DNA from: Sperchopsis tessellata
Lineage: Eukaryota; Arthropoda; Insecta; Coleoptera; Hydrophilidae
Reading direction: 5' to 3'
NCBI GenBank assembly: GCA_033557685.1
Contig: JAWQRN010000191.1
Location: forward strand, 1 to 34,752
Length of the DNA: 34,752 bases
The number at the start of each line of letters is the position of its first letter. The stretch's first letter is position 1. A program made the position numbers and the translations under genes. The notes beneath the pieces are model-generated. The model saw only the letters and a program-made list of their open reading frames with translations, searched no databases and was not told the DNA's origin. This document shows, one piece after another, positions 1 through 11,400 of the stretch.

Positions 1-245
1 CTATCTATAGCAGTGCTGATGACGTCTTAATGACAGAAACACGTGTCCACTGCATTTAGTTTGTAACCATCATTTTGCGGTACGTAGTTCATTTCTGTAT
101 TCAATATATCGACATGGCCGGTTTGCTTGACATTTGATTAAAATCAAATATTAAAATTACATTTATTTATGTACGGCCAAGGAAGCAACAAATTCTTATA
201 AGAATATAATTATTTCGCGTATTTAAATGCAAAAACTTATAACGA
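1..245 (+). repeat. Hammerhead-bearing dispersed repeat, copy 1
   Basis: This segment aligns, with small indels, to the reverse complement of about 25685-25912. Shared blocks include the hammerhead, GTCCACTGCA (46-55), CATTTCTGTATT, AATCAAAT and GGCCAAGGAA (175-184). Homology fades after about 245 and starts at the ribozyme's stem I, so the ribozyme lies at or near one end of the element. The window edge hides anything upstream. No ORF is visible, so it is a non-autonomous element or a truncated end of a larger one. Confidence 0.7.
10..53 (+). ncRNA. Type I hammerhead ribozyme, near-canonical
   Basis: Seen directly: the conserved core CTGATGA (16-22) is followed by a short stem-loop and then GAAA (36-39), C40, a 4-nt loop (41-44), and the cleavage triplet GTC (45-47). 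Stem I is a perfect 6-bp helix, GCAGTG (10-15) with CACTGC (48-53). Stem II is GTC (24-26) with GAC (32-34) and loop TTAAT; the pair next to the core (C23, A35) is a C-A mismatch, possibly a decayed C-G. Stem III is only two pairs, A39-T46 and C40-G45. Predicted cleavage is between C47 and C48. Short stem III hammerheads are known from Penelope-like elements and retrozymes, where they often act as dimers. Activity is inferred, not shown; the C-A pair may weaken it. Confidence 0.8.
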
Positions 246-1733
246 TGATGAGTTAGGTCCTTTACTATATAAGTGTAGGTACTAAAAATCGCTTTCAGCA
301 TTGAACGTGTGCTTTTCGATATGAATTAAAATGTTAAAAGTACTAACTTTATGTTTGATACACTAATCCTGCTGTGAATCGGCCCTGTTTGTACCACATT
401 CGCCACTAAGAGATTGCACCCCGCTACGAATGATGTTGGAATGATGTCATGTTCACGATGGCTATACATTCCTCAGAACACTTCCCGCAGAAAACAAAAG
501 AATTTGTATCGATATTATTTATAATTGGATATATATTCTTTATATTTCGCAAAGTTTAATATTAACTATTACTGACATTTAAGTTATAACATCGAATCGT
601 TACTACATCTCTCTACTCTTCCACTAAAAAGTTGTGTGAAGAGTTACAGAAGAAAATGCACTTTTACTTCCCTGCACAAAAATCCTAGCTACGGAACTAC
701 CGTCACAATTAGTTAGAATATAGGTATTAAAATTAATTTTTTTACTGCTGCACGGCATTTTTTGATGAAAATTCATTATACTATTATTATTCTATTCCGC
801 CATTTCTCGTTATCCCAAAAGTAGTAAAAAGTTTAAACAAGTAGGTCAAAATTATCACAAAAGATCAGGTTATACAGAATTTTTCGCCTACAATAATTAG
901 TTTGTGGGCTTGGGAGCGTTTATCTAGTGTATACCTCCTATAATATTCACGTTTATTCTGATTTAAAAAGTAAAATTTTTCAAGGGCGTTTTCCTTTTTG
1001 AACAGCGTTCAAAACTGGCAGAACTTTTTAAGTTTATTACAAGTAATTCTCGAAAAAAACTATTCATTTGTTTGCGATATTTGTTGGTAAGTGAAATACC
1101 CACATGTTAACAGTATGATATTTTTCGGATATTATATTTTACATTGTTTTAATAAATTATTTATAAATCGTATTAACATAATGTGTGTAAGAAATGACTA
1201 AACAATTTAATAAAATATTTCTTTTGAGGTGAATTATTGTGTAAAATATAAAAAGGAAATACTACGAAGATATTGAGAAACATATCTAATAAACAAATTT
1301 TTAAACTACCTTTACTCCTCTATTAAGATGGAACCAATCGTGAAGATTACACCAAAACGTGGTTACCCCAGTTTTCTTGCAATGCAATTGCTGCCAGGAA
1401 TGGATGACGCTTTAGATCGCGACTCGAAGAATTTCTTAAGAATGATCTCTTTTATACACATTTTATAAGTCATATACCTAGTTCATAATTTAATAAAAGT
1501 AATCCCGCCAGCGTAAGGGCATATATGCTAACATCTTAAGGTTTCCACTTTAATCGCATTATTTTTCTTTCACAAATATGAAACTTCTTTAAGTACACTA
1601 GTTCAAGGTTACCTTTATATTGGATTAATACCTTAAATTGAATCATGTCTTTTAATATATTAATAGTTAAGACACGTGCGACTAGTTTAATATTACAATA
1701 CCGTTTTGTTTCGCAAAAATGTAAGTTTTGAAA
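246..1733. other. AT-rich upstream intergenic DNA
   Basis: No gene, repeat pair or recognisable transposon was found here apart from the small ORF at 1328-1468, listed separately. Confidence 0.5.
1328..1468 (+). other. Small ORF or candidate exon, 46 codons
   Basis: An ATG at 1328 opens 46 codons to a TAA at 1466-1468. Composition is more coding-like (Pro, Gly, Asp, Arg, Met codons) than the AT-rich flanks. It begins immediately after a strong acceptor-like tract (pyrimidine-rich, ending AAG at 1325-1327), so it could be a terminal exon rather than a start. I do not recognise the protein. It could be a decayed transposon fragment or chance. Confidence 0.2.
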
Positions 1734-1773
1734 TTTGGCGCTTGTCTTATTTAAATATATTTATATTTCGCGC
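1734..1773 (+). promoter_or_regulatory. Pair of E2F-type sites
   Basis: TTTGGCGC at 1734-1741 and TTTCGCGC at 1766-1773 both match the E2F/DP consensus TTTSGCGC exactly. They are in the same orientation with starts 32 bp apart, about three helical turns, in a region where CpG-containing 8-mers are rare. They lie 75-115 bp upstream of the likely initiator. This suggests cell-cycle or growth-linked control of the RGG-protein gene; binding is inferred. Confidence 0.55.
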
Positions 1774-1777
1774 CAAT
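1773..1777 (+). promoter_or_regulatory. CCAAT box
   Basis: CCAAT overlaps the end of the second E2F-like site by one base and lies about 70 bp upstream of the initiator, a usual NF-Y distance. E2F plus CCAAT is a common arrangement in proliferation-linked promoters. Confidence 0.4.
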
Positions 1778-1831
1778 TGAGCAAGTGGGGAATTTGTTTC
1801 GCAAACCATAAACAATCTTTTGCACTTCCTG

Positions 1832-1842
1832 TGCGCATGCTC
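1832..1842 (+). promoter_or_regulatory. NRF1/Ewg-like site
   Basis: TGCGCATGCTC differs at one base from the NRF1 palindrome TGCGCATGCGC (Erect wing in Drosophila). It sits 4 bp upstream of the TCAGT initiator, where NRF1 sites usually lie in TATA-less promoters. Confidence 0.4.
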
Positions 1843-1845
1843 TTC

Positions 1846-1850
1846 TCAGT
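1846..1850 (+). promoter_or_regulatory. Initiator of the RGG-protein gene
   Basis: TCAGT matches the arthropod initiator, with A at 1848 as the probable +1. No TATA box lies 25-35 bp upstream and no clear DPE lies at +28. Other starts up to about 1900 are possible. Confidence 0.4.
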
Positions 1851-1979
1851 GCGACGCTCAACTTAGAATAGGCATTGACCGCGTTCATCTTCCATTTTCG
1901 ATTTCTGTCGGGACGTTAGTTGCTGTATCCAGCAATTTTGTGTAGTTTTGTTGTCTTAGCAAGTGTAATTTTAACAAAG
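1848..1979 (+). other. Non-coding exon 1 (5' UTR)
   Basis: The exon ends with AAAG before a consensus donor GTAAGT at 1980. The start is set from the initiator and is uncertain. It has no long ORF. It joins to 2231, four bases before the ATG at 2235. Confidence 0.6.
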
Positions 1980-2230
1980 GTAAGTTATATTTGTTATGCA
2001 TTGTGAATGTCTTTGTTTATCTCCTGTTCTATCTGTTAAGTTTTGTTAGTAATCGCTTTTGAAATGAATTCGCGTCTCATGATGCTTCGCCGGGTTGGCC
2101 TTGATGTTATACACCTTATCAATTGTAGCGGGACTTTTAATTATTGTTGATTTAGTGCAGTGTGAATGTGAATTCGTCTGTTAATATCTGGTTGAATTTA
2201 AAAATTCGAATAACATTTTCATTGTTTTAG
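1980..2230 (+). other. Intron 1 (in 5' UTR)
   Basis: A 251-bp GT-AG intron: donor GTAAGT, acceptor ATTGTTTTAG. It has no repeat and no other recognisable content. Confidence 0.7.
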
Positions 2231-2234
2231 CAAA

Positions 2235-2419
2235 ATGGCTGACGCCAATGCTGCAGCAGCCCCGGCTTCTGGTGGTGCGCCTGCAGCCGCCGCACCCGTC
2301 AGTAGTGGCGGTGGTCCACCTCAAAGAAATGACAGGGGCGGAAGTGCTGGTGGATTCAGAGGACGAGGAATGGGTCGTGGGGGTGGCGGTCGAGGTAGCG
2401 GCATGGGTTTCCGAGGACG
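2235..2419 (+). CDS. Coding exon 1: start, Ala/Pro segment and first RG repeats
   Basis: The ATG at 2235 has context CAAAATGG, a good insect start. It encodes 61 residues plus two bases of Arg62. Donor is GTAAGT at 2420; the next genomic codon after Arg62 would be TAA, so splicing is needed to continue. GC content is far above the flanks. Confidence 0.85.
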
Positions 2420-5400
2420 GTAAGTTGTTTGTAAAAAATGGCGGCAATATTGTGCGGCCGCTTTTTCCATGAGTAATAACTCTGGATGGATCAATAAATA
2501 TAGCCACACCCCTGTGTGCCTGAACCTTTTTTTACTGACTAAAATGTTATGTATACAATTTCAATCCATTTTAGGGGTTTAGTAGATACTAAATTGAGAG
2601 TTGACTGATTATCACGGGTTATTTTTAATTTCCAGCGTTTTTTATTATCACCTTTAATTTTAAACTAAGGATGTATATTTTGTATTGTCTTGAAGACTAC
2701 CTCGCAGGTTAGAAAATAATGATTTATTATAATGTTATATAACAATCATTATTTATATAGTTTTTTTACACTAATATTTGCGTAATGTATATGGGCATGG
2801 TTTTATTCATATCGGTCATATTAAAGAGTACCCCATGTTGCCTAGATGCTTGTTAATGAATGCGGACCATGGTCTTTATATTTTGAATTGTTCAAAATTG
2901 GAATATTAAAGAGCCTACTTAATAGTAAAAAATGTTCACACATTATTACCTGGATAATTACACACATCGATGTACTTACAAATAAGTCTAATTATTTTAC
3001 ATTACAATAAATTTGTATAATTTTAATTTTTGAGAAGGAATTGATCACTGATACCATAATGTGTAATTTAATTGAAAGAATTCACGTATGAATGACTTAA
3101 ATCAAACAGGCAAACCTCTTCTGACATAAATTAAAAATATAATGTACTTAATTAACTCTGTATGTAGACTTCCACGGCTATAGTAGATGCCTTCAGGTTT
3201 TCCAGGAGATGACCGTGTATTGGCTTTTGTTTCTTCTATTATCAAGATAATTGTTTGTTTATTTAACGTCGGCCTATTTTTGCTTCTATGGCCAATCACC
3301 GATGCCAGGGATTAGGATCCCACACCTGGGAATTTTGCCGCATCCAGTGTTCCACCTGTAATTGGGTTCTTTTACGTGCACATGGTCTTCATTTTACCTA
3401 CAGTACACGGGACTCACTGTTTTACGTCCCTCCCGGAAGGCGAGTACTACAAAGACTTCCCTAATCACAAAAAGGCTACCGTCTCTGGGACTCGAACCAG
3501 AGACCCTACGCTTAGTAGCCTAGTACTTAGCCACTGAGAGACGGCTTTATCAAGATGTATAGATCTTAGAAGAGCTACATGTAAACTACTAAGGAGCTCT
3601 GAAAAATACCACGTGCAGTCTACTTTAAAAAGTGCTAAGTATAGGCAGACATAGCTCTCAAAAATGTCTCATGGAAAATTGAAAGATATGATTAACATTT
3701 AAAAGCTTCTACTCGTAAGTTAAATAATAATTTTTTTGTTTTAGTAAAATATTTCAAAAGTATGTGTACTGTTACAATTGCGAGTATGCATAATACACTC
3801 AATAACATTGCATAGATGTAGGTGGGATATCGAGATGTATATAGAAAACATGAAATATACACCTATTTAAGTAAAATGATAGTTTAAAAACTGCAGAAAA
3901 TATGTAGTTACGTAGTAGTATTATTTTGGTAAATCAGAAATGCACTTAGAGAAGGTTTTTAAATTGGTTTTGAGCAGGTTTTTAAATTCATCTTTGAGCG
4001 TGAAACCATCAAGTGAACCACGTTGAAACAAAATTATATTAAGTTTCAAAATTTGTATGAACAGGAAAATAAGTACTTATAGTTTATAACTAGAGCTTAT
4101 TATAAATCTTTTTTCCACACTGCATCAAATATTTCCAAATCTTGTTTTACTATTTCAGTCGTTTCTTAGCAATTTTAACATTCCTTAGACTTCTAGTTCA
4201 AATCAAAAGTTTTATAAGTTTTTGCTTATTGTTTTAATACATTTTACATAGCGTACTCTAAAATGATTACTGTAAATTTTGCTATGGAGATTTCTGACAT
4301 GTCAAGATTAATGTTTTATTGGAAGGACTTCAAATCCTTCCTTATCCTTTAGAACCTAGCGTAGTGCCTAGTATTCATGTAATGCAATGTAAGTCGATGC
4401 TGTTCTGTTAGACCATAATAACCTCTCTTTGCAACATACGAAGTGCATAGCTCTCACATAATGCAAAGGAAATCTATCCTGTTTTACCATACAATAACTA
4501 TTATACATACGTTCTCTTGGAGGAAGTTCACCTAACGTGCTTTGTAGTGGTTATTTTTTATTGTCCGAATTTAGAACTTTATTAGACTACATGTGCTATT
4601 TATCATTGACATGTAAACAAAGGAAAATGTCCAACTTTTCTATGATGTAGTCTAAAGCCATAGTGATATTAATTTTAAAATTCATCGTAAACCAGCAGAA
4701 CGCTATGCTTATGCAACTCCCCTTTATATTACATCACACATAATACCATAATAGGTATGCAAGGTGGTATTAATAGGCGGCAATATGGCATGTCCCTATA
4801 AAACTTTTTCTCACGTATTGTCCAACCTTGCCAAAAAAAAAATTTGAGTCTTCATGATACCTTAGTTGATTTAATTTTTAGCATGACAGATAAGATCATC
4901 TAGAGTTTTCAATTTATTACACTCGTTTTTTGTTACCCAATTCCATTATAAATAAAATATTTTTAATGAAAAACTGTCCAAATTTCAATGTTTACAAATA
5001 AACTGAAAGAAATTTCAATGCTTTGACATTTGTGTCACCAAGTTTTAGATTAAGGTTTCATACAATCTTTAAAACGTTTGGGTATTATGTACCCTTATAA
5101 AGATGACTGAAACTTTCTGACTTTATAGTCCCATCCTATGGCGCTCAGTCAATTTTTTTTTACTAATGTAGGGTTACGACTAATATCACAGACAGAAAAA
5201 ATTGGAAGTAGAATTGTGCCAAGGCCTGGATAAATCAGTGGTGAAACTTGAATGAATTATACCACAAAACAAAAACAAATTTCGAGACCCTGGAGAGTTG
5301 CGTTGAAATGCGATTGTATTTATGAAAGTGGGCTTGGTCTTGAAAAGGAGATATGAGCACCTAATCTTTTATGATATAAATACAAAAATGTTAAAGAATG

Positions 5401-8400
5401 CTTTTATCAAGGTGAGATTTTTCAAAATTATTGTACTTGAGAATATTTGAAACATGAAAAACTAAACTGTTGATACACTTAACACAATGTATGCGGGATT
5501 ATTGCGGCGGGGACGCATGCCTGTAGCGGGCGTTTTTCCGTGAAATTTGCGGGAATTTAGTCATTCAGTAAAATAAATAATAAAAAATACGCACTTACAA
5601 TGACCCGTATTTATATGACACCCGCTCTCCACCTCAAGTTTACTAAACAACGTACTTTTACGTAACCCGCGCCCAAGTGACAGATTGCAAAGAACGTAAA
5701 ATTACTTGACCCAACCTCAATGTGTTAATAGACTTGCAGACCACAATACTTTATTTTGTGAGGTAAAGTTGAGAAGGAGAGTTTTTAATAATTTATGCTA
5801 TGCAGTCGGTAGATTCGTAATTGTGATGCGCCAATGATAAGTTACTGCTACTTTCTATCATTTACTGCCATTTATAAAGTACCTTCAAGAAAATATGTGT
5901 TACTTGAAGTAGCCATTACTTTAACAGAAACCGAAGTATTTGGTTCATATACGCCCAGGTATTCTATGATGCCCAGTATTCAGACATAGATTTGGAAGAA
6001 GTTCTGTGACCCCGATGGCATTTCACTAAAGAATAGAAAAAGATACCGTACTTGGACATTTGTTCTTAAAAAGAGGACTTGTTCAGTTAAAAACGTCTGG
6101 TAAGCCTATACAAGTGTTAAATGTATGTTTCTATTGAAATTATCATTTACCATGCATACCCCTTATATGATGCATCATGGGTTCTGCTGGTCTCTTCTAC
6201 AGTATCTTTCAAGCCTCCGCACTATCCAAGCAAGCAGTACCTGTTTGAAGTGCTACATCTTTGCAGGTAGCTTTAATTTATTGTCTTTACCTATAATTTC
6301 AAGGTTGTGCAAGCAACATAAAAGTTGCAGGAGTAGAATTTTTAAGTATGAAGAAGTATGAGTGGTTGCATAAGTTATTTAATGCTTACTTAGGTACTCA
6401 GTTGTGCCAAATGTTTGGAAGAACGTTGTGTGTTCTTTGTTTAAATTGAAGGGTGACATCTTTGATAGCAAGAATTATAGAGTGATAAGCATGCTGAGCA
6501 CCCTTGGGAAAGAGCACATTATTACAAAGGAGAACGTTTGGCATGTACGGTATGGTTTTATATCTGACAAGGATGTATAGATACAATTTTTAGTTTGTAA
6601 TACAAAAATATATGGAAGTAAGAAATAATAACTGTTTATTTGTTGATTTAGAGAATGCGTGTGGCTATATGAATATGTGGATTTTTTAGAATGTCTTAAG
6701 AGAGTATGGGGATCAAGAGAACCTAGTGAAAGCCATTCAAGCTATTTATTTGGGAAGTAAGTAATATGAGTGAGTGGTTTGCAATAAGACAAGGTTTTTG
6801 ACCTTGGCTATTTAATATTTATATATAATATTTATCAGCAAGACTTTTATGGAAATGAAGAGAGTAACGATCTGTAGAATAGTCAATGTTGATTAAATGC
6901 TGTTGAATTACAGTTAACGTTAGATGGGTTGTCACAAGCAACAGAAAGGGTGGATTTTAAGGTAAATAAATGAATGTTTTGGTGCTCAATGAGTTTGGCA
7001 ATGGAAGTGAATGTGCAATTTGAAGAGATGGAAGAATTTGGTTTGACATTGGGAAACGAGCTGGTTGGAAAGTAGTTGGTGCTATGTGGATGATTACAAA
7101 GATTGAAGGACTTGCAAAAGAGGCTATAATATCATTTTGGTTCCTACACTGATGTATTGTAATGGAACATAGGTACAACAAGAACCGCTGAGGCGGAAGA
7201 TTAATGAAGTGTGGGTATGGACTATCTTACAAGTGTATGCAACAAAACAGATTGATATGGTGAGAAATGAATGTGTGTTGAATTAATATAATGTGCGATG
7301 GATCGCATAGAGTAGGGTGATTCGTGTTGGTTTGGGAATTTACAAAGAGTGAGTGAGCAGAGTTATAAAATAGATGAATGTAGGTGTGGGAAAGATGCAG
7401 GTAGGCCTAGGAAAAAATGGATAGATGGTGTTGGTGAGATTCTGAAATGTAAACAAGGAAGAAATAGAATGTGCATGGAGTTGGAGGCTAAAGAAGTTCC
7501 CAGGTTGGAGGATAGAAAATTATTATTGCTAATATTGCCCACCTTGGAAGGGGTCAGCTATGGCATTTAATTATAGTTGATATTAATAGGTTTTAAATAT
7601 AGATTATAATTACTCATGTGCTTTAATATTGCAATTTCTAATGCCATGTCCTATCTATAGTGTGGAGACCGGGTTACAATATGTGCCACCTTCTTGATGG
7701 GTTAAAGTATTCTTTTGGTTTAAATAATTTCTTAAAATGTTCTACTCTGAGCAGTGTTAACTTTCTATGATTATCTGTTGATACTCCTTGATATCATAGG
7801 AATAGAGATTCCACCGTATACAGGTTTTATCGTAAGTTGTTTAAAGTGATACTGGGGTGACACTGCATATCAATACATTAGACCAGCATGTTACTATATT
7901 CTAGGTACCTTCAGTTGGTAGTATTGCAAGTGTAGTTACTTGCTGGTCTAATGTATTTGTCGTGAGATGAGCAGTGAAGCCCTGGTATCACTTTTAACAT
8001 TTTTTTGATAAAACTTGTAAAAGGTGGTGTATCTATCTCTGATATAATTGATCGCATTTTCAAAGGCAGTCAACTCTGAAGAGTAAATTGTCTCCACTGT
8101 ATCACTGGTCAATGGTAGAATAAACCTATATTGACAACCTAATGTTTTTGTGTTAATGGCTTGTAAATACCTTTTGCCTGCACGTTTCTGTCCAATGGAT
8201 GCTGGTGAGACTGGTTAACGAAGTGCCTTTTTCTGAATCTGCTTAATCTTTTCTTTGCAGCAAATCTCTTCGGAAACTGAATGGGCATTTAGTTTAACAT
8301 GCATTTTATTTATTTGAAGAATTCCATTATAACAAGAAGACAAAATGGCATTAATGTTTTAAATGTAGGTTGAAACAACTAAATTATAATTTTTTTGTTG

Positions 8401-11400
8401 TTAAAATCATGTTAACACTTGCGGAACTGTAAATTAGAAAAAAAGTGTATGGATAAGTCTTTCGGATATATACGGTTCCCTCAGTGAAAAGATTAACAGT
8501 AGCTGAGGTTTAAATTTAGGTTCAAAATTTTATAGTACTCGGCACACCCAATACGATATTTATCTGCTCATTATAAAGTATAAAAATTACTTATGAATGT
8601 CCTATCCCACTTTAAGCTTATTGAAATAAATTTTATACTAATATTGATCATATACGCTGAATAATTTAAGCACTTTAACGACATCTATATAGTATCTGGT
8701 TTGGTAATGTCTAAATAGTATATTGCTATTACACAGATAGTTCGTGATTCCAACCATGTTATGATCAAATCAGTTACTAGTTTTGAACTGGAGATACCTG
8801 TTTATCTCGAAAGGTAGAAGAACTTTAAAATAATGGATAATGTCCACATTTTCATCCTAGGCTAGGTTGCACAAAAGCAGTTGATCATGTAATTATTTTT
8901 ATGTGTTAAAAACCTAAACCTGTACAATGTTTCTGAATTTATAAATATAACGCATTTTCAAAAATGTAGTTAGTAATAAATAAATAAAACGTCATGTTGC
9001 TAACAGTATTTAAAAATTTACTTTATAACATGTTTTACGGTTTAAATATATTACAAGATTAAATACTTTTGTGCAACCCAGTCTTAAAATGATATAATAT
9101 TTGAAGTAATCCACTATGAACTTTTTTTTTTGAATATATGTTCAATCAGTAAAGTATTATATTTGTCAGTGATACATTTGTCCATAATTGGATGACAACA
9201 CCGACATTTATATTTTATAGATGTGCGCATCTGTAAGATGCTACCAATTTATTTTGTTGTAATAATAGCGCTGCCTGATTTAAAAATTTACTGATGCAAG
9301 GCACTTGTCAGAGCCTCTACACGGTTTCCACCCGGAAACAACATTCATACAGATACTAACCGTGGAAGTATATTACATTTAATACTGATGCAATGTTGAA
9401 TGAAAAATGTATCCTTGAGAATAAATTCATAGACCGATGCTTACAAAGAAGTTTGTAAGCACTTAAGTATAGTGATGAGTCATCATACATACAGTCAGCT
9501 TTTGTAATTAAACTTAAGGCAGTTTCTTTAGTGTTTTTTTAGTGTTCAGATTACATAGTGCGTAAGTGGTGCAGCTCGCTTTTGCTGTAATTCTCTCATT
9601 TTAAAGCTCAGAATGACATACTATTATAAGAAAACTATGCTTCAGTCACCACAAAGTACATTTCCTTATTCATTACCATTTACTTCAATTTATTATTGCC
9701 TAATCAGCGTTTGGTACACGTTGTATTGCCTTGATATGTATCAAATTCAAATGGTGTAAGTTTTTCCTTATTGTGTTGCGCAGTTTTTTCTTTAAAAATA
9801 CAGTATTTTGTACTTAATTCGATATTGTTCTTATTTCAGTGGTGGGCCTGGTGGTCCTGGCCGTGGCGGTCCTATGATGAGAGGCCGAGGGGGACCAAGA
9901 GGTGCACCACGAGGAGCTCCTAGGGGTAGATTCCCACCAGGTGGCCCAGGGGGACCACAAGTGGGTGGAGCACCTGGAGGTGGAGATGCACCTAGAGGTG
10001 GTATGGGAATGAGGGGCCGAGGAGGCCCTGGTGGATTCAGGGGGGGGCGAGGTGGTCCCAGGGGCCGCGGAGGTCCAGGTGGTGACCGTGGAGGACGCGG
10101 TGGAGACAGAGGAGGCATGAGAGGAGGAAGAGGTACATTCACACCTAGAGGTCGTGGTGGACCACCTGGAATTGGACAAAAAAGAGGATCGTCAGGTCCA
10201 CCAATGGGTGGACCAGCTGGAAAAAGGCCACGTTTTGAAAATGGAAATGGAACAAATGGTTATGGACAGCAAGGGTAATACAATTTTTATTTAATATATT
10301 TGATGTTCACATGTATGTATTTCGAGCATATAGTTTAGTACAAATTAGTTGTATGTACAGTAGGAATTTCCATGAAGTAAGTTGGCCCATTATAAGGCTA
10401 TAGTTTCTCTATAATATATGCACAATGGTTTGCTAGCTCAAAATTTGTAACAATACTGTCATATGGCATTTACGAAAATCTTCATACATTGTGAATGTTC
10501 TAGGGTGTAGACCTTAGATTGAAGAACATTAAATTACCTATGGCAATTTATATTTTGATACATGTGTATATATTATTAATTTAATAAATAATTTCTAATA
10601 TATTTACTTTTTTAGTAGGCAACAATATGGCGGCAATGGTGGTGGCGGCTACCAACAACAAAATTACAATCAGTCAAATTATGGACAACCACAGCAATAC
10701 GGTCAGGGTGGTGGTTATGGTGCATACGGACAACAATATGACTCTGGCTATGCACAGTCATACCAAACATCTGCAGGATATGGTGGTGCGGGTGACGCCT
10801 ACGGTGGGGCATCCGGCTATGGAGCACCCGCTGATGGATATGGTGCTGGAGGATATAGCAGCGGTGGTTACAATAGTCAGCAGGGTGGTTACGACAACAG
10901 AGGCGGATATGCGTCAACAGGTTATGGTAAGCCACGTTAATTTTTTTCATTTTATTTAACAATTATATTTAGTTACCGTCACGTATGCGTAGAATATTAG
11001 AAGAAAAGTTCTTTTGTGCACCTTTTTTTATTTGATACCTTCTGTATAATGCGAAGGTATTTGTCTTGGAGAAGTTCTAAAGACTGAAGGCCAAATGCGG
11101 GCAGTTTTTGTTTAAAAATTCACGGTCCAGTATTTAAGGGATGCTCAATAAAACTATCATTTGTTAATGAGTGCATTTTAGAATTAAGTGCATGGTGAAA
11201 GCGTAAATATTAAATATGATTAGAAAGAAAACCATTTAAAAACAATTGTTTGATATTTGAAAAAAATATTTATGAAAGTCTTCCAAGAGCCATTTGAATC
11301 AACAGTAGCCTCAAATAATATAAGTAACAATCCCAATAAAAAAAACTAAATTTTATTCATCAGTTCAAGTTTCCAAGATGTTATTGCTAAAAGATATTGT

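Larger units (their letters stand above)
2420..9839 (+). other. Intron 2 (7,420 bp), transposon-filled
   Basis: GTAAGT donor, TTATTTCAG acceptor. It carries a SINE, a 242-bp TTAA-flanked element, a LINE relic, a large foldback repeat and smaller dispersed repeats, listed separately. Stretches 2420-3150, 3550-4350, 4660-5478, 5729-6360, 8110-9300 and 9380-9839 are AT-rich with nothing recognisable, apart from an isolated acceptor-like tract near 8264. Confidence 0.8.

Noticed and set aside
2248..2472. Alternative frame ORF over coding exon 1.
   Set aside because: Shadow of the Ala/Gly-rich true frame; it runs through the donor.
3102..3299. Minus-strand ORF of 65 codons.
   Set aside because: It covers the SINE tail and the short repeat; no coding signature.
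9808..9839. ATG at 9808 as a start for the RGG ORF.
   Set aside because: It lies in the intron before TTATTTCAG, and the spliced frame from 2235 joins exactly at 9840.
9814..10179. Long antisense ORFs across the RGG exon (9814-10179 and 9831-10142).
   Set aside because: They are open because the exon is GC-rich and repetitive; composition is Ser/Thr- or Pro-only with no signals. The sense frame explains the sequence.
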